DNA from: a bacterium
GTDB lineage: Bacteria; SZUA-79; Acidulodesulfobacterales; Acidulodesulfobacteraceae
Length of the DNA: 64,000 nucleotides
Direction: 5' to 3'
Assembly: GCA_027319095.1 (NCBI GenBank)
Contig: DAHVNW010000002.1
Span: forward strand, 1 to 64,000
The notes below the pieces were generated by a model, which made no database searches, had not been told where the DNA came from, and saw nothing but the letters and a program-made list of their open reading frames with translations. This document shows, piece by piece, positions 33,000 to 43,099 of this stretch (position 1 is the first letter of the stretch; each line of letters starts with the position of its first letter). The position numbers and the translations under genes were made by a program.

Positions 33000-34907
33000 T
33001 CAAGCATTGCATACCTCTACGTAAATTAAAGTTTCATCGGGATTTACGTTGTCGCCTTCTTTTATATAGATATCTTTTACTATACCGTCTATAGGCGTAT
33101 GTATTTCGTTTTCCATTTTCATGGCTTCGACTATTAAAATTGTATCGCCGGCTTTTACGGAATCGTCTATTTTGACCATAATTTTAGAAATTTTACCGGG
33201 CATAGGAGCATAAACGTCCCCGTCTCTTTTGGGAGACGGTCTTTTTGACCTCGCAATATTTTCTCCGACTATTTCGCCTCCAGCGCTTGGAACTATTTCA
33301 GTCAACGATTCTATTACTATTTCTTCCATAATTCCATCGACATTGATAAAAAACGGTCTTTTTTGATCAGATTTATGTCCAACGCCTGCAATTTTAATTT
33401 TATAGGTTTCTCCATGAACGGTAACGTTAAACTCGCTAGGAGCAAGACCGCCGTCTTTTCCGTCCGCCAATCCGCCTGTAATATTTTCCGATTGATTCTG
33501 CGATATAGATCTCAAAAAAGTATTTTCGCTTTCGGCGTTAGAATAGTCCGGAAGCTTGCCTTCCTTCCGGTCTTTAAAAAAATCTTCGGCAATTTTAGGA
33601 AATAAGACATATGTTATCAAGTCTTCATCCGATAAAATATTTTCCTTTATGGCGCCTAAATCCTTATTAAGCTCCGGCTCAAGCAAATCCGCTGGTCTTA
33701 CCGTAATGACCTCTTCGTCGCCCAAAACTTTTTTCTGAACTTCTTTATTTACTTCGGCCGGCGGTTTTCCGTAATATCCTTTTAAATAGTTTTTAGTTTC
33801 GCTTGTAATAACTTTATATTTCTCTCCAGTTATCACGTTTAGCGCCGCCTGCGTCCCGACAATCTGGGAAGACGGCGTTACAAGCGGGGGGAAACCAAAG
33901 TCTTCCCTGACCTGCGGCACTTCGTAAAGCACCTCGTCCATTTTGTCTAATGCGTTTTGCTCTTTAAGCTGGCTTGCAAGGTTAGACATCATGCCGCCGG
34001 GTACTTGAGTAACAATCATATCGGTATTTATACTTGTATATTCGCTTTCGAAAGCGGCATATTTTTTCCGCACTTTCCTGAAATAATCGGCTGCTTCTTT
34101 TAATTTTTCGTGATCAAGGTCTAAATCGTAGCCCATTTCTTGAAGCGTAAAAACCATAGACTCTGTAGGCGGATGAGAGGTGCCGCCGGCTAAAGACGAT
34201 ATAGCGGTATCTATTATGTCGGCTCCGGCCTCAACTGCTTTAAGAAGCGACATAGAAGCAAAACCGCAAGTTGAATGAGAATGTATATGGATTGGAATAC
34301 CGACCTTTTTCTTTATCATTGCAACAAGATCATAAGCATTGGATGGCGATAAAAGTCCTGCCATATCCTTTATGGCAATAGTATCCGAACCCATTTCTTC
34401 GAGCTCAACCGCCATATCCAAGAATAATTCGTTGGTATGCACAGGGCTTGTGGTGTAACATATGGTTCCTTCAACGGCCTTCTTCTTCTTTTTGGCAATT
34501 TCGACAGCCTTCCTAATATTCCTGAAATCGTTAAGGGAATCAAATATCCTAAAGACGTCTATACCGTTGTCGGCGCTTAAAGAAACGAATTTTTCTACTA
34601 CGTCGTCAGCATAATGACGATAACCGACTAAGTTTTGGCCCCTAAGAAGCATCTGGAGTCTTGAATTCTTATAAGCTTTTCTTATTCTTCTAAGTCTTTC
34701 CCATGGATCCTCTTTTAGAAATCTTAAGCAGGAATCGAATGTCGCTCCGCCCCAGACCTCTAACGACCAAAACCCTATATTGTCCAATACATTAGAAATA
34801 TCAAGTATGTCTGGAGTAGTCATTCTGGTAGCCAGTAGAGACTGATGTGCATCCCTCAATGCTGTTTCCATAACACCAACTTTTCTTATGTATATTTTTT
34901 CTTCCAT
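33000..34907 (-). CDS. pycB: pyruvate carboxylase subunit B (biotinylated carboxyltransferase)
   Basis: This is the carboxyltransferase subunit that moves CO2 from biotin to pyruvate (or the reverse as oxaloacetate decarboxylase alpha). Residues 1-300 hold the DRE-TIM barrel (E-T-A-L-R-D-A-H-Q-S-L-L-A-T-R-M), then the PYC/OADA domain, a charged Gly-rich linker and the biotinyl domain with V-E-A-M-K-M-E-N. I start at ATG 34907, which has AGAGG at proper spacing; the frame is open to 34979. PycA lies directly upstream. No decarboxylase beta or gamma subunit is nearby, which supports pyruvate carboxylation. Confidence 0.9.
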   Translation of the reverse strand: MEEKIYIRKVGVMETALRDAHQSLLATRMTTPDILDISNVLDNIGFWSLEVWGGATFDSCLRFLKEDPWERLRRIRKAYKNSRLQMLLRGQNLVGYRHYADDVVEKFVSLSADNGIDVFRIFDSLNDFRNIRKAVEIAKKKKKAVEGTICYTTSPVHTNELFLDMAVELEEMGSDTIAIKDMAGLLSPSNAYDLVAMIKKKVGIPIHIHSHSTCGFASMSLLKAVEAGADIIDTAISSLAGGTSHPPTESMVFTLQEMGYDLDLDHEKLKEAADYFRKVRKKYAAFESEYTSINTDMIVTQVPGGMMSNLASQLKEQNALDKMDEVLYEVPQVREDFGFPPLVTPSSQIVGTQAALNVITGEKYKVITSETKNYLKGYYGKPPAEVNKEVQKKVLGDEEVITVRPADLLEPELNKDLGAIKENILSDEDLITYVLFPKIAEDFFKDRKEGKLPDYSNAESENTFLRSISQNQSENITGGLADGKDGGLAPSEFNVTVHGETYKIKIAGVGHKSDQKRPFFINVDGIMEEIVIESLTEIVPSAGGEIVGENIARSKRPSPKRDGDVYAPMPGKISKIMVKIDDSVKAGDTILIVEAMKMENEIHTPIDGIVKDIYIKEGDNVNPDETLIYVEVCNA

Positions 34908-35021
34908 ATGCATTACCTCTTTTCGATTTATATATTTTTTGTTTATTTTATCCAATAATGATCCGGTAAGGCAATCCAATAAAACAATCTGAAGTAATCA
35001 ATCCGACGATTTCGGACAATA

Positions 35022-36446
35022 TCAAATTCCGTAATAAGCGGAAATAGCGGCAGAGATAGCCAGTATTCTGTCAAAAGGATCCCTTTGGGATTTATAGTCT
35101 TTTAAATCCGGCCTCTCCTCTATGAAATTAGTATCGAAATTGCCTTTAATAAAATCTTTGTCTTGCAGTATTTTAAGCTGAAACGGAATAGTAGTTCTCA
35201 CGCCTTTTACGACAAATTCGTCCATTGCCCTCTGTGCCCTTCTCACCGTTTCTTCCCAAGTTCTTCCGCTAACGGTAAGCTTTGCAATCATAGAGTCGAA
35301 ATACGGCTCTATCACATAATCTTTATAAACGGCGCCGTCTATCCTGACGCCTATCCCGCCCGGAGAATAATAAGCGGTAATTTTGCCAGTGCTAGGAATA
35401 AAATCTTTTCTTGGATTTTCGGCATTTATACGACATTCTATTGCAAATCCCCTCATTACAATATCTTCCTGCTTAATATCGAGCGATTTGCCCATAGCAA
35501 TTTGAATCTGCTCTCCCACTATGTCTATGCCCGTTACTATTTCTGTAACCGGATGCTCGACCTGTATGCGGGTATTCATTTCCATAAAATAATAGTTCCC
35601 GTTTCTGTCCACTATATACTCTATTGTACCGGCGTTTCTATAATTACAGGCTTTGGCCGCTTTAATAGAGGATTCGCCCATCTTTTGCCTCATTTCTTCC
35701 GTAAGTATCAAAGACGGAGCAATTTCTATGAGTTTTTGATGCCTTCTTTGAATTGAGCAGTCCCTTTCGCCAAGATGTATAATATTTCCATAATTATCGG
35801 CAAGTATTTGAAATTCTATATGATGAGGTTTTTCTATATATTTTTCTATAAAAACTTCAGGGTTTCCAAATGCTTTCCCTGCTTCCACCTGCGATAGTGA
35901 AAAGTTTTTAATAAGTTCCGAATCGTTATGACAAATTCTGATTCCTTTCCCTCCTCCGCCTGCCGAAGCCTTTATCATAACCGGATAGTCGATTTTATTC
36001 GCAATTTCTTTTGCTTCTTCTTCCGTTTCTACTCCGCCTTCCGAACCCTCGACAACAGGAACGCCTACCGACCTCATAAGCCTTTTAGATTCTATTTTGT
36101 CCCCCATCATAGCGATAGACTTTGCCGACGGCCCTATAAACGTTACGCCTCTTTTTTCGCAAACTTCCGGAAATTTTGGATTTTCCGATAAAAAACCGTA
36201 TCCCGGATGTATAGCATCTGCTCCAGTATTAACGGCAAGGTCAACTATCCTGTTGATATTAAGATAGCCGGAAATTTGACCCGGCCCAACTAGATATGCT
36301 TCATCGGCTTTTTTTACATATAACGCCTGAGCATCCGCCTCGGCGTAAATTGCGACGGTTTTAATACCCAGCTCTTTACACGCCCTTATAATTCTGGAAG
36401 CGATTTCTCCTCTATTGGCTATTAAAACTTTTTTGAATTGTTTCAT
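35022..36446 (-). CDS. pycA: biotin carboxylase subunit (pyruvate carboxylase subunit A)
   Basis: This ATP-grasp biotin carboxylase has 474 residues. Signatures are K-V-L-I-A-N-R-G-E-I-A-S-R (6-18), the glycine-rich K-A-S-A-G-G-G-G-K-G, and M-N-T-R-I-Q-V-E-H-P. It lies upstream of the biotinylated carboxyltransferase subunit, so it is the A subunit of a two-subunit pyruvate carboxylase; it could also serve acetyl-CoA carboxylase, since no other accC is visible in the window. Confidence 0.9.
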   Translation of the reverse strand: MKQFKKVLIANRGEIASRIIRACKELGIKTVAIYAEADAQALYVKKADEAYLVGPGQISGYLNINRIVDLAVNTGADAIHPGYGFLSENPKFPEVCEKRGVTFIGPSAKSIAMMGDKIESKRLMRSVGVPVVEGSEGGVETEEEAKEIANKIDYPVMIKASAGGGGKGIRICHNDSELIKNFSLSQVEAGKAFGNPEVFIEKYIEKPHHIEFQILADNYGNIIHLGERDCSIQRRHQKLIEIAPSLILTEEMRQKMGESSIKAAKACNYRNAGTIEYIVDRNGNYYFMEMNTRIQVEHPVTEIVTGIDIVGEQIQIAMGKSLDIKQEDIVMRGFAIECRINAENPRKDFIPSTGKITAYYSPGGIGVRIDGAVYKDYVIEPYFDSMIAKLTVSGRTWEETVRRAQRAMDEFVVKGVRTTIPFQLKILQDKDFIKGNFDTNFIEERPDLKDYKSQRDPFDRILAISAAISAYYGI

Positions 36447-36592
36447 AAAATTATCAGGACTTGCTTATAATATTTTTAAAAGGTTGTTGCAATACAGAAT
36501 TTTCAATAAAAGCGGTCGATGATTAATTTTAAACCATTATTTTAAAAAAGTCAATCGGATAAAGCAGGCGTGATAAAGCAGGCATTTTGTCT

Positions 36593-37981
36593 TTATTGCT
36601 TTAAATACTTAATCGCTTCTTCGGCGGTAACCAACATTTCCATTCTCGTTTTGAGATTTTTCAAAGAAAGTTTGCGTTCGGAGAATTCTTTTTCGCCTAT
36701 TACGGCAAAATATTCTATTCCTTTTTTGTCGGCATATTTAATTTCTTTGCCTATATTCGGTTCTTTAGAAACGGATAATTCCGTGTTTATCCCGTTTAAG
36801 CGCAAAAACTTTGCCGTTTGCAATGCAAACGTCCTTTCGTTTTCGCTTAAATAAGCCATATAAAGTCTTACCGGCAAAGCAATTGCTTTTAATATGTCTT
36901 TGTTCTTTTTTGCGATAATATCTATTATTCTTTCCACGCCGAAAGATATTCCGCAGGCTCCTTCTGGACGTGCGCCGTAAAGTTCAACTAAGTTGTCGTA
37001 TCTGCCTCCTGCGGCAAAACTCCCGATAGCAACGTCTTTAGATTTTATCTCGAAAATAGGTCCGGTATAATAGCCTAGACCTCTGACTAAAAACGGGTCG
37101 AATTTTACAGTATCCCCGGCTTTCAAACAAGTGTCAACCACTTCCGTGTCAACTGCCTCGCCCCCTACGGTTTCGGCTATTTTAAAGTTTTTTATTATGG
37201 ACAAAAGTTCTTCGATGCCTTCGTTTGTTTTATTTTTAACCGTTTCGTCTTTTACGGATTCGTTTATCCTCTCTTTTAATTTGCTCAATTTTTTTTCGTC
37301 GTCCAACGAAATATCGAAATCTATCAGCCTCATAAAAGAGCGGTAGTTTTCTTCGCCGATACAGTTTTCTTTAAATTCTTTAATTACCCCGCCTTCTCCA
37401 ATTTTTGCCGCTTTATCTAATGCCCTTAATGCAGCGTCCTTTTTGCTTTCGTCTATTCCCGCGGCATTTATTATCCCGTCAAGTATTTTCCTGCTATTTA
37501 AAACGATTTCGTAATTTTCCATTCCTAATTTTTCAAGAGTAAAAAAAGCAAGGTCGAGCAGTTCGTTTTCCACGTTCATAGAATAAGAACCTATTATATC
37601 GGCATCGGCTTGATAAAATTCCCTGTATCTTCCCGCCTGTGTATTTTCGTATCTGTAAACCTTGCCTATTATGTATCTTTTAAAAGGCTTGGTAAGCTTT
37701 TCTGCATTGGTAGCGTAATAACGCCCGAGAGGCGAAGTGAATTCAAACCTTAAGCCTAATTTCCTTTTCGCCTTATCCTCGAAAATATATATTTCTTTTT
37801 CTATTTCGCTTCCGCATTTCCTCGAAAGCAGTTCAAAATATTCGAAAACCGGAGAATCTATTTCTACGAAACCATAAAGGGCAAAACATTCCCGTATTGT
37901 TTCCATAACCTTTCTTCTTAATATCATGTCTTCAGGAAGAAAATCCCTGGTTCCTTTAGGCGGCTGTATGAGTTTACTCAT
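36593..37981 (-). CDS. hisS: histidyl-tRNA synthetase
   Basis: HisS is a class II synthetase of 462 residues. P-P-K-G-T-R-D-F-L-P opens it, motif 2 is Y-R-Y-E-N-T-Q-A-G-R-Y-R-E-F, and motif 3 is G-I-S-F-G-V-E-R. The histidine-binding loop reads R-G-L-G-Y-Y-T-G near residue 300, with Gly where most bacterial enzymes have Asp. A charged insertion near 215-265 is longer than in E. coli. The gene starts 13 bases after the DsrE gene stops. Confidence 0.93.
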   Translation of the reverse strand: MSKLIQPPKGTRDFLPEDMILRRKVMETIRECFALYGFVEIDSPVFEYFELLSRKCGSEIEKEIYIFEDKAKRKLGLRFEFTSPLGRYYATNAEKLTKPFKRYIIGKVYRYENTQAGRYREFYQADADIIGSYSMNVENELLDLAFFTLEKLGMENYEIVLNSRKILDGIINAAGIDESKKDAALRALDKAAKIGEGGVIKEFKENCIGEENYRSFMRLIDFDISLDDEKKLSKLKERINESVKDETVKNKTNEGIEELLSIIKNFKIAETVGGEAVDTEVVDTCLKAGDTVKFDPFLVRGLGYYTGPIFEIKSKDVAIGSFAAGGRYDNLVELYGARPEGACGISFGVERIIDIIAKKNKDILKAIALPVRLYMAYLSENERTFALQTAKFLRLNGINTELSVSKEPNIGKEIKYADKKGIEYFAVIGEKEFSERKLSLKNLKTRMEMLVTAEEAIKYLKQ

Positions 37982-37994
37982 ATTTTATCGAAGA

Positions 37995-38324
37995 TTAAAG
38001 AGCGATATATGCGCATCCCTCTTTTGAAAGCTTTGCTATTTTTTCAACGCCGGCAGGCACTATTTTAGCATAATCGGGAATGTCGCCGTCTTTAAGCTCG
38101 AACATATTCATAGCGTTTCGGCATACGAAAATATTTACTTTATCGGTAATAACGCCCCTTAACTGTTCTTTAAGCTGCGAATGATGCAGCAAGGATACTA
38201 CGGCAGGACCGAATAAAACTACGTTAATTTCTTCCGTCTCGCTTATAGCGCCGATATTTTTAATAACGTTCATTAAGAGCCCTGGATTAATAGTCCCGTT
38301 GGACATTTGAATAGCGTATTTCAT
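37995..38324 (-). CDS. DsrE/DsrF-like family protein
   Basis: This 109-residue protein has the DsrE/YchN fold: I-N-V-V-L-F-G-P-A-V in the centre and I-F-V-C-R-N-A-M with a Cys at the position used for sulfur binding in this family. A strong ribosome-binding site (AAGGAGG) precedes the ATG. DsrE-type proteins work with TusA in sulfur relay; the TusA-like gene at 3.5 kb is far away. The exact partner is unknown. Confidence 0.82.
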   Translation of the reverse strand: MKYAIQMSNGTINPGLLMNVIKNIGAISETEEINVVLFGPAVVSLLHHSQLKEQLRGVITDKVNIFVCRNAMNMFELKDGDIPDYAKIVPAGVEKIAKLSKEGCAYIAL

Positions 38325-38400
38325 AATGATACCTCCTTATTTCGCTTTATCTTAAATTTTATTATTTTACGTATCTGAATTAAATCTATAACACCTCTTT

Positions 38401-39183
38401 TTATTCTAAGGCAAGTTTAAATATATTGGAAAAAACCTGCGGGTCCAAACTTGCGCCACCTACTAAAACTCCGTCTATATGCGGCTTGGACATAAGCTCT
38501 TTAATATTTGCTTCCGTAACGCTTCCGCCATATATAACGCTTAACTCGCCGATAGAAAATTCCGATTTAAGATAATCGCGTATAAATTTATGCATCGCCT
38601 CACCGTCGTCCGCTTTTATAGGCATCCCTGTTCCAATAGCCCATACCGGTTCGTAAGCCGCTATTAAAGACGAAACGGTTTTTCCTTTAATAGATTTAAG
38701 TCCAATCGATAGTTGGTTTTCGACGAATTTTTCCTGAGAGTTTTGTGTTTTTATTTCCATATTTTCGCCCACGCATAATATCGGCGTTAACCCGCCGTCA
38801 TTATAAACCGTTTCGATTTTTTTGCTTATCAGTTCGTCGCTTTCCTTAAATATATTCCTTCTTTCCGAATGTCCCAAAATAGCATATTTACAGCCGCAAC
38901 ATTTAACCATATCGATAGAAATTTCTCCGGTATAGGCTCCGCTTTCTTCAAAGTAAATATTTTGCGAAGATAATTTTATAAAATCGAAGTAGGGCTTTAT
39001 AATTTCATTGGTTTCGCAAAGAGACGTAAAAGGAGGAGAAAATATAAGTTCTGCGTCTAAACCGTTAAAAGACCCTTTGTTTTTTAATCCGTTGATGTTG
39101 TCTAGGAAAATAGCGAAATATTTTTTAATATCGCTGCCGGTTTTATTCATTTTAAAATTTGCCGCTATTATTTTTTTTTTCAT
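38401..39183 (-). CDS. tpiA: triosephosphate isomerase
   Basis: TpiA interconverts dihydroxyacetone phosphate and glyceraldehyde 3-phosphate. I start at ATG 39183 (M-K-K-K-I-I-A-A-N-F-K-M-N), giving 260 residues, the normal size; the open frame extends 37 codons upstream without homology. Catalytic residues are Lys11, the His in I-L-G-H-S-E-R-R and the Glu in A-Y-E-P-V-W-A-I-G-T-G. Confidence 0.96.
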   Translation of the reverse strand: MKKKIIAANFKMNKTGSDIKKYFAIFLDNINGLKNKGSFNGLDAELIFSPPFTSLCETNEIIKPYFDFIKLSSQNIYFEESGAYTGEISIDMVKCCGCKYAILGHSERRNIFKESDELISKKIETVYNDGGLTPILCVGENMEIKTQNSQEKFVENQLSIGLKSIKGKTVSSLIAAYEPVWAIGTGMPIKADDGEAMHKFIRDYLKSEFSIGELSVIYGGSVTEANIKELMSKPHIDGVLVGGASLDPQVFSNIFKLALE

Positions 39184-39241
39184 TTCGACAATATTTTGAA
39201 TTAAATGAATTAATAAATTATCCGCATTTGAAATTTCTAGA

Positions 39242-42037
39242 TTAAGTTCCCGAAATGACGTCGTAACACCTGTCGCAAATATCGGGATGGTCATCGTGCT
39301 TTCCGACGCTTGTATCGTATTTCCAGCATCTTAAGCATTTTTCTCCCGAAGCTCTTTGGACTTCGGCTTTAGTTATGTCGATCTCGGAGGGTTCCTTTTT
39401 TTCTAAGACTAATTCGGAGACTATAAAAAAATCTTTAAGCGAGTCTTCATTTATAGAATTTAAAAAGGCATAATCTTCATCGCTTGCCTTTAAAATTAAT
39501 TTTGCCTCCAAAGAACTTCCGATAATTTTATCCTTAGTCCTTGCGTCTTCCAACGCCGACAGCGCAATAGTTCTAATCTCGATTAATTTATCTATTTTTT
39601 CTTCAACTTCGAAATTTTCAAATAACGGATTTGCTTCTTCGAAATTTTCTAAGAAAACGCTTTCCGGTTTTGCAAGTTTTTTAAAATATCCCCATGTTTC
39701 GGAAGCGCTAAAAGGTATAACCGGAACGAGAAATTTGATAAATATGTTCAAAGCATAATGAAAAACGGTTTGCACCGAACGCCTTTTTACCGAATTTTTC
39801 CCCCCTGCATAAAGCGCATCTTTAACTATATCTAAATAAAAAGAAGAAAATTCTATTAAAAATTTATAAATTCCCTGATAAACAAGATGAAAATCGAAAT
39901 TTTCGTAATGCCTTAAAATATCCTGCGAAATAAGAGTTATTTCATGCAATGCGTATTTGTCTAATTCGGCAAGATTTTCATATTGGACGGAATCTTGTTT
40001 TTCGTCGAAATCATATAAATTTCCCAGCATAAACCGCAAAGTATTTCTTATTTTTCTATACCCTTCGGAAAGCCTGAGTATAATTTCCTGGGATATTCTC
40101 ATATCGTTTTTGTAGTCTTCCGATGCCGCCCATAGCCTTAAGATATCCGCTCCGTATTTACTGATTATTTCGTCGGGGCTCATAACGTTGCCGAGTGATT
40201 TAGACATTTTTTTTCCGGAACTGTCAACCACAAATCCGTGTGTTAGAACGGTTTTATATGGCGTTCCGTCTTCCGTACCGACGCCTATAAGAAGGCTGGA
40301 ATGAAACCAGCCTCTATGCTGGTCGGACCCCTCGAGGTACAAATCCGCAGGGAAGCCGACTGATTTAATCTCTTTGTCGCTTTTCAGGACACAGTAATAA
40401 CTCACGCCGCTGTCAAACCAAACGTCTAATATATCTTCCTCTTTTTCGAAATCTTTGGAAGCACATTTTCCGCATTTTACCTCTTTTTCTCCTAAATTCA
40501 TAAAATATTCCGCCGGCTTGTCGAACCACACGTCGGCTCCATATTTTTCGAACTCATCGGCAATTTTAAGGGTAAGCCTGTAATCTATATAAGCCTCTCC
40601 GCAGTTTTTACAATAAAATGCCGTTATTGGAACCCCCCACGACCTCTGCCTCGATACGCACCAGTCCGGTCTCGTCTCGAGCATCCCGGATATTCTGTCT
40701 CTACCCCATTTTGGAATCCACTTAACTTTTTCGAGAGCATCCAAAGATTTTTCCCTCAAATTATTTATTCCCATAGAAATAAACCACTGTTTAGTCGATC
40801 TTAAAATTACCGGATTTTTACATCTCCAGCAATGAGGATAAGAATGCTCTATTTTTTCTTCGAGAACTAATGCCCCTGCTTCTTTGAGTTTTTTTATTAC
40901 GTAAGGATTCGATTCGAAGACGTGCATGCCCGCAAACGTATCGATATCCTTCAAAAACTTTCCTTCGTTATTTATAGGAGCATAAGCGGGGAGATTATAT
41001 TTCAACCCTACGGCATAATCGTCGTCTCCGTGTCCGGGCGCAGTATGGACGAGTCCGGTTCCGGCATCTTTTTTAACGTGAGAACCTAGCACTAACAAGG
41101 AATCTCTATCAATAAAAGGATGATGCGCAAGTTTGTTTTCCAGATTTTTTCCGTTTGTTTTTCCTAAAACTTTATATTCTCCGTAGCCGAATTTTTTCAT
41201 AAGCTCTTCGGCAAGGCTTTCTTCCAATATAAAAATTTCTTTTCCATTATCTACAAAAGCATACTCGAAATCGGGATTTAAAGAAATAGCAAGATTCGAG
41301 GGAATAGTCCATGGCGTAGTCGTCCAAATTACGGCAAAAATATCCTTATCTCCCATCTTAGAATAATCTATAATATCCGAAATATCCGACTTTATTCCAA
41401 ATTTTACAAAAATAGACTGGGACGACTTTTCGGCATATTCTACTTCCGCTTCCGCGAGGGCAGTTTTACACGACGAACACCAGTATATAGGCTTGTTTGC
41501 CCTGTAAAGACCTCCGTTTTTTATAAAATCCGCCAATTTTCTTACAGTATTGGCTTCATAAGTATAATTCATAGTAAGATAAGGTTCTTCATATCTTCCT
41601 ATGCTTCCGAGTCTTTTAAACTCCTGCCTCTGAATATCGACAAATTTGTGCGCATATTCGCGGCAAAGTTTTCTTTTTTCGCTTTTTGAAATCGAGTCCT
41701 TGGATTTTAATGTTTTATCAACGTTGTGTTCTATAGGAAGTCCGTGGCAATCCCAACCTGGAATGAAAGGGGTATAATATCCCGACATAAGTTTAAAGCG
41801 GATAATTATATCCTTTAGTATTTTATTTAAAGCGGTACCAAGATGGATGTGTCCATTGGCATAAGGAGGCCCGTCGTGAAGTATAAAAGTTTTAGAACTG
41901 CTTTTTGCCTTTTCTATTATATTTCTATAAAGCCCCGTCTCTTCCCATTCCTTTAGAAATTTTTCCTCCGTGTTTTTTAAATTTGCTTTCATCGGAAAGT
42001 CGGTTTTCGGAAGATTCAAAGTATCCTTATAGTCCAT
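39242..42037 (-). CDS. ileS: isoleucyl-tRNA synthetase
   Basis: IleS has 931 residues with all domains: P-P-Y-A-N-G-H-I-H-L-G-T (HIGH variant, H-L-G-T), the CP1 editing domain with W-T-T-T-P-W-T-I-P, G-K-K-M-S-K-S-L-G-N, and the C-terminal zinc site C-L-R-C ... C-D-R-C. It is the bacterial type. The neighbour downstream is tpiA instead of the common lspA. Confidence 0.97.
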   Translation of the reverse strand: MDYKDTLNLPKTDFPMKANLKNTEEKFLKEWEETGLYRNIIEKAKSSSKTFILHDGPPYANGHIHLGTALNKILKDIIIRFKLMSGYYTPFIPGWDCHGLPIEHNVDKTLKSKDSISKSEKRKLCREYAHKFVDIQRQEFKRLGSIGRYEEPYLTMNYTYEANTVRKLADFIKNGGLYRANKPIYWCSSCKTALAEAEVEYAEKSSQSIFVKFGIKSDISDIIDYSKMGDKDIFAVIWTTTPWTIPSNLAISLNPDFEYAFVDNGKEIFILEESLAEELMKKFGYGEYKVLGKTNGKNLENKLAHHPFIDRDSLLVLGSHVKKDAGTGLVHTAPGHGDDDYAVGLKYNLPAYAPINNEGKFLKDIDTFAGMHVFESNPYVIKKLKEAGALVLEEKIEHSYPHCWRCKNPVILRSTKQWFISMGINNLREKSLDALEKVKWIPKWGRDRISGMLETRPDWCVSRQRSWGVPITAFYCKNCGEAYIDYRLTLKIADEFEKYGADVWFDKPAEYFMNLGEKEVKCGKCASKDFEKEEDILDVWFDSGVSYYCVLKSDKEIKSVGFPADLYLEGSDQHRGWFHSSLLIGVGTEDGTPYKTVLTHGFVVDSSGKKMSKSLGNVMSPDEIISKYGADILRLWAASEDYKNDMRISQEIILRLSEGYRKIRNTLRFMLGNLYDFDEKQDSVQYENLAELDKYALHEITLISQDILRHYENFDFHLVYQGIYKFLIEFSSFYLDIVKDALYAGGKNSVKRRSVQTVFHYALNIFIKFLVPVIPFSASETWGYFKKLAKPESVFLENFEEANPLFENFEVEEKIDKLIEIRTIALSALEDARTKDKIIGSSLEAKLILKASDEDYAFLNSINEDSLKDFFIVSELVLEKKEPSEIDITKAEVQRASGEKCLRCWKYDTSVGKHDDHPDICDRCYDVISGT

Positions 42038-42078
42038 ATCGGTTTGGTTTTTCCTTTATTTGATTTTTGTTTATTTAA

Positions 42079-43077
42079 TTAATTTGATTTGTCTTGATTT
42101 GAATATAATTCATTTTTGTTGACGCAATTATTTAAACTTACGTTATTAATCCATTCGTTTATATTTTGGGCGCATATGCGTGAAATATCGGCAATAGATT
42201 CGTATGTAGCGCCGCCTATATGCGGCGTCGCTATTACGTTGAAATGAAATATTTCGTCGCTTATATGAATAGGCTCTTCCCAGAATACGTCAAGCCCGGC
42301 GCCTTTTATTTTACCGCTTTTTAATCCCTTTATAAGCGAATCTTTATTAATTAAGCCGGCTCTTCCGACGTTTATTACGCATGCGCCGCCTTTCATCAAG
42401 GCAACGGCTTCGTCCCCGATTAAGCCCTCGGTATTTTTAGCCAAAGGAACGGCAAGTATAACGTAGTCGGCTACAGGTAAAACTTTTTTAAAATCTTCGT
42501 CCACCGTTCCCGCAAATTTAATTCCGAGTTTTTCCGCATATCCGTTCTCAGGCTTGCTATGTTTTAAACCGTATATTTCAAGCATAAACGGCTTAAGTAA
42601 TTTAATTAATTCCAATCCAATTCCGCCAAGCCCGGCGATAAGGATTTTTTTTCCCGAAACGCTATACCCGACAGGTTGATTTGCGATACCGTGATTTATG
42701 GAATTTACGCATCCGTTATAATCCCTTGCAAGGGCAAGCATAAAAAATAAAGACAGTTCGGCAACCGAAACAGCATTGAAAGTTCCGGCCGTGGGCGCGT
42801 TAAATACCGGAATGCCCCTTTTAGAAGCATAATCCAAATCAACGTTTTCATAACCTATGCCGAATTGCTGGACCAATTTAATATTCGCAAAGGATAAAAT
42901 ATCTTCGCCTATAAGAATTCCCGCATTAACTATTAAGGCTAAATCTTCATTTGTTTCTTTTTTAATTTCTATTAAAAAATCTTCCTTGCTCGTAAAATGC
43001 ATAACGCTATGGCCTTCGAGAAAAGGCTTTAAAACGGCAAACATCTCTCTTGACCTTAATATTACGGCTATATTCAT
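42079..43077 (-). CDS. D-isomer-specific 2-hydroxyacid dehydrogenase
   Basis: This NAD-dependent dehydrogenase of 332 residues resembles phosphoglycerate/glyoxylate reductases. The dinucleotide loop is I-A-G-L-G-G-I-G-L-E; catalytic Arg is in N-V-G-R-A-G-L, Glu in D-V-F-W-E-E-P and His in T-P-H-I-G-G-A-T. It lacks an ACT domain, so it is not a full SerA. Substrate cannot be told from sequence. Confidence 0.88.
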   Translation of the reverse strand: MNIAVILRSREMFAVLKPFLEGHSVMHFTSKEDFLIEIKKETNEDLALIVNAGILIGEDILSFANIKLVQQFGIGYENVDLDYASKRGIPVFNAPTAGTFNAVSVAELSLFFMLALARDYNGCVNSINHGIANQPVGYSVSGKKILIAGLGGIGLELIKLLKPFMLEIYGLKHSKPENGYAEKLGIKFAGTVDEDFKKVLPVADYVILAVPLAKNTEGLIGDEAVALMKGGACVINVGRAGLINKDSLIKGLKSGKIKGAGLDVFWEEPIHISDEIFHFNVIATPHIGGATYESIADISRICAQNINEWINNVSLNNCVNKNELYSNQDKSN

Positions 43078-43099
43078 TTTAGCAATTTATTTTTTGTTT

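Noticed and set aside
35163-35756. 197-residue plus-strand frame opposite pycA
   Set aside because: Antisense to a strongly conserved biotin carboxylase, no ribosome-binding site, protein rich in His/Phe/Tyr as expected for a reverse-frame shadow.
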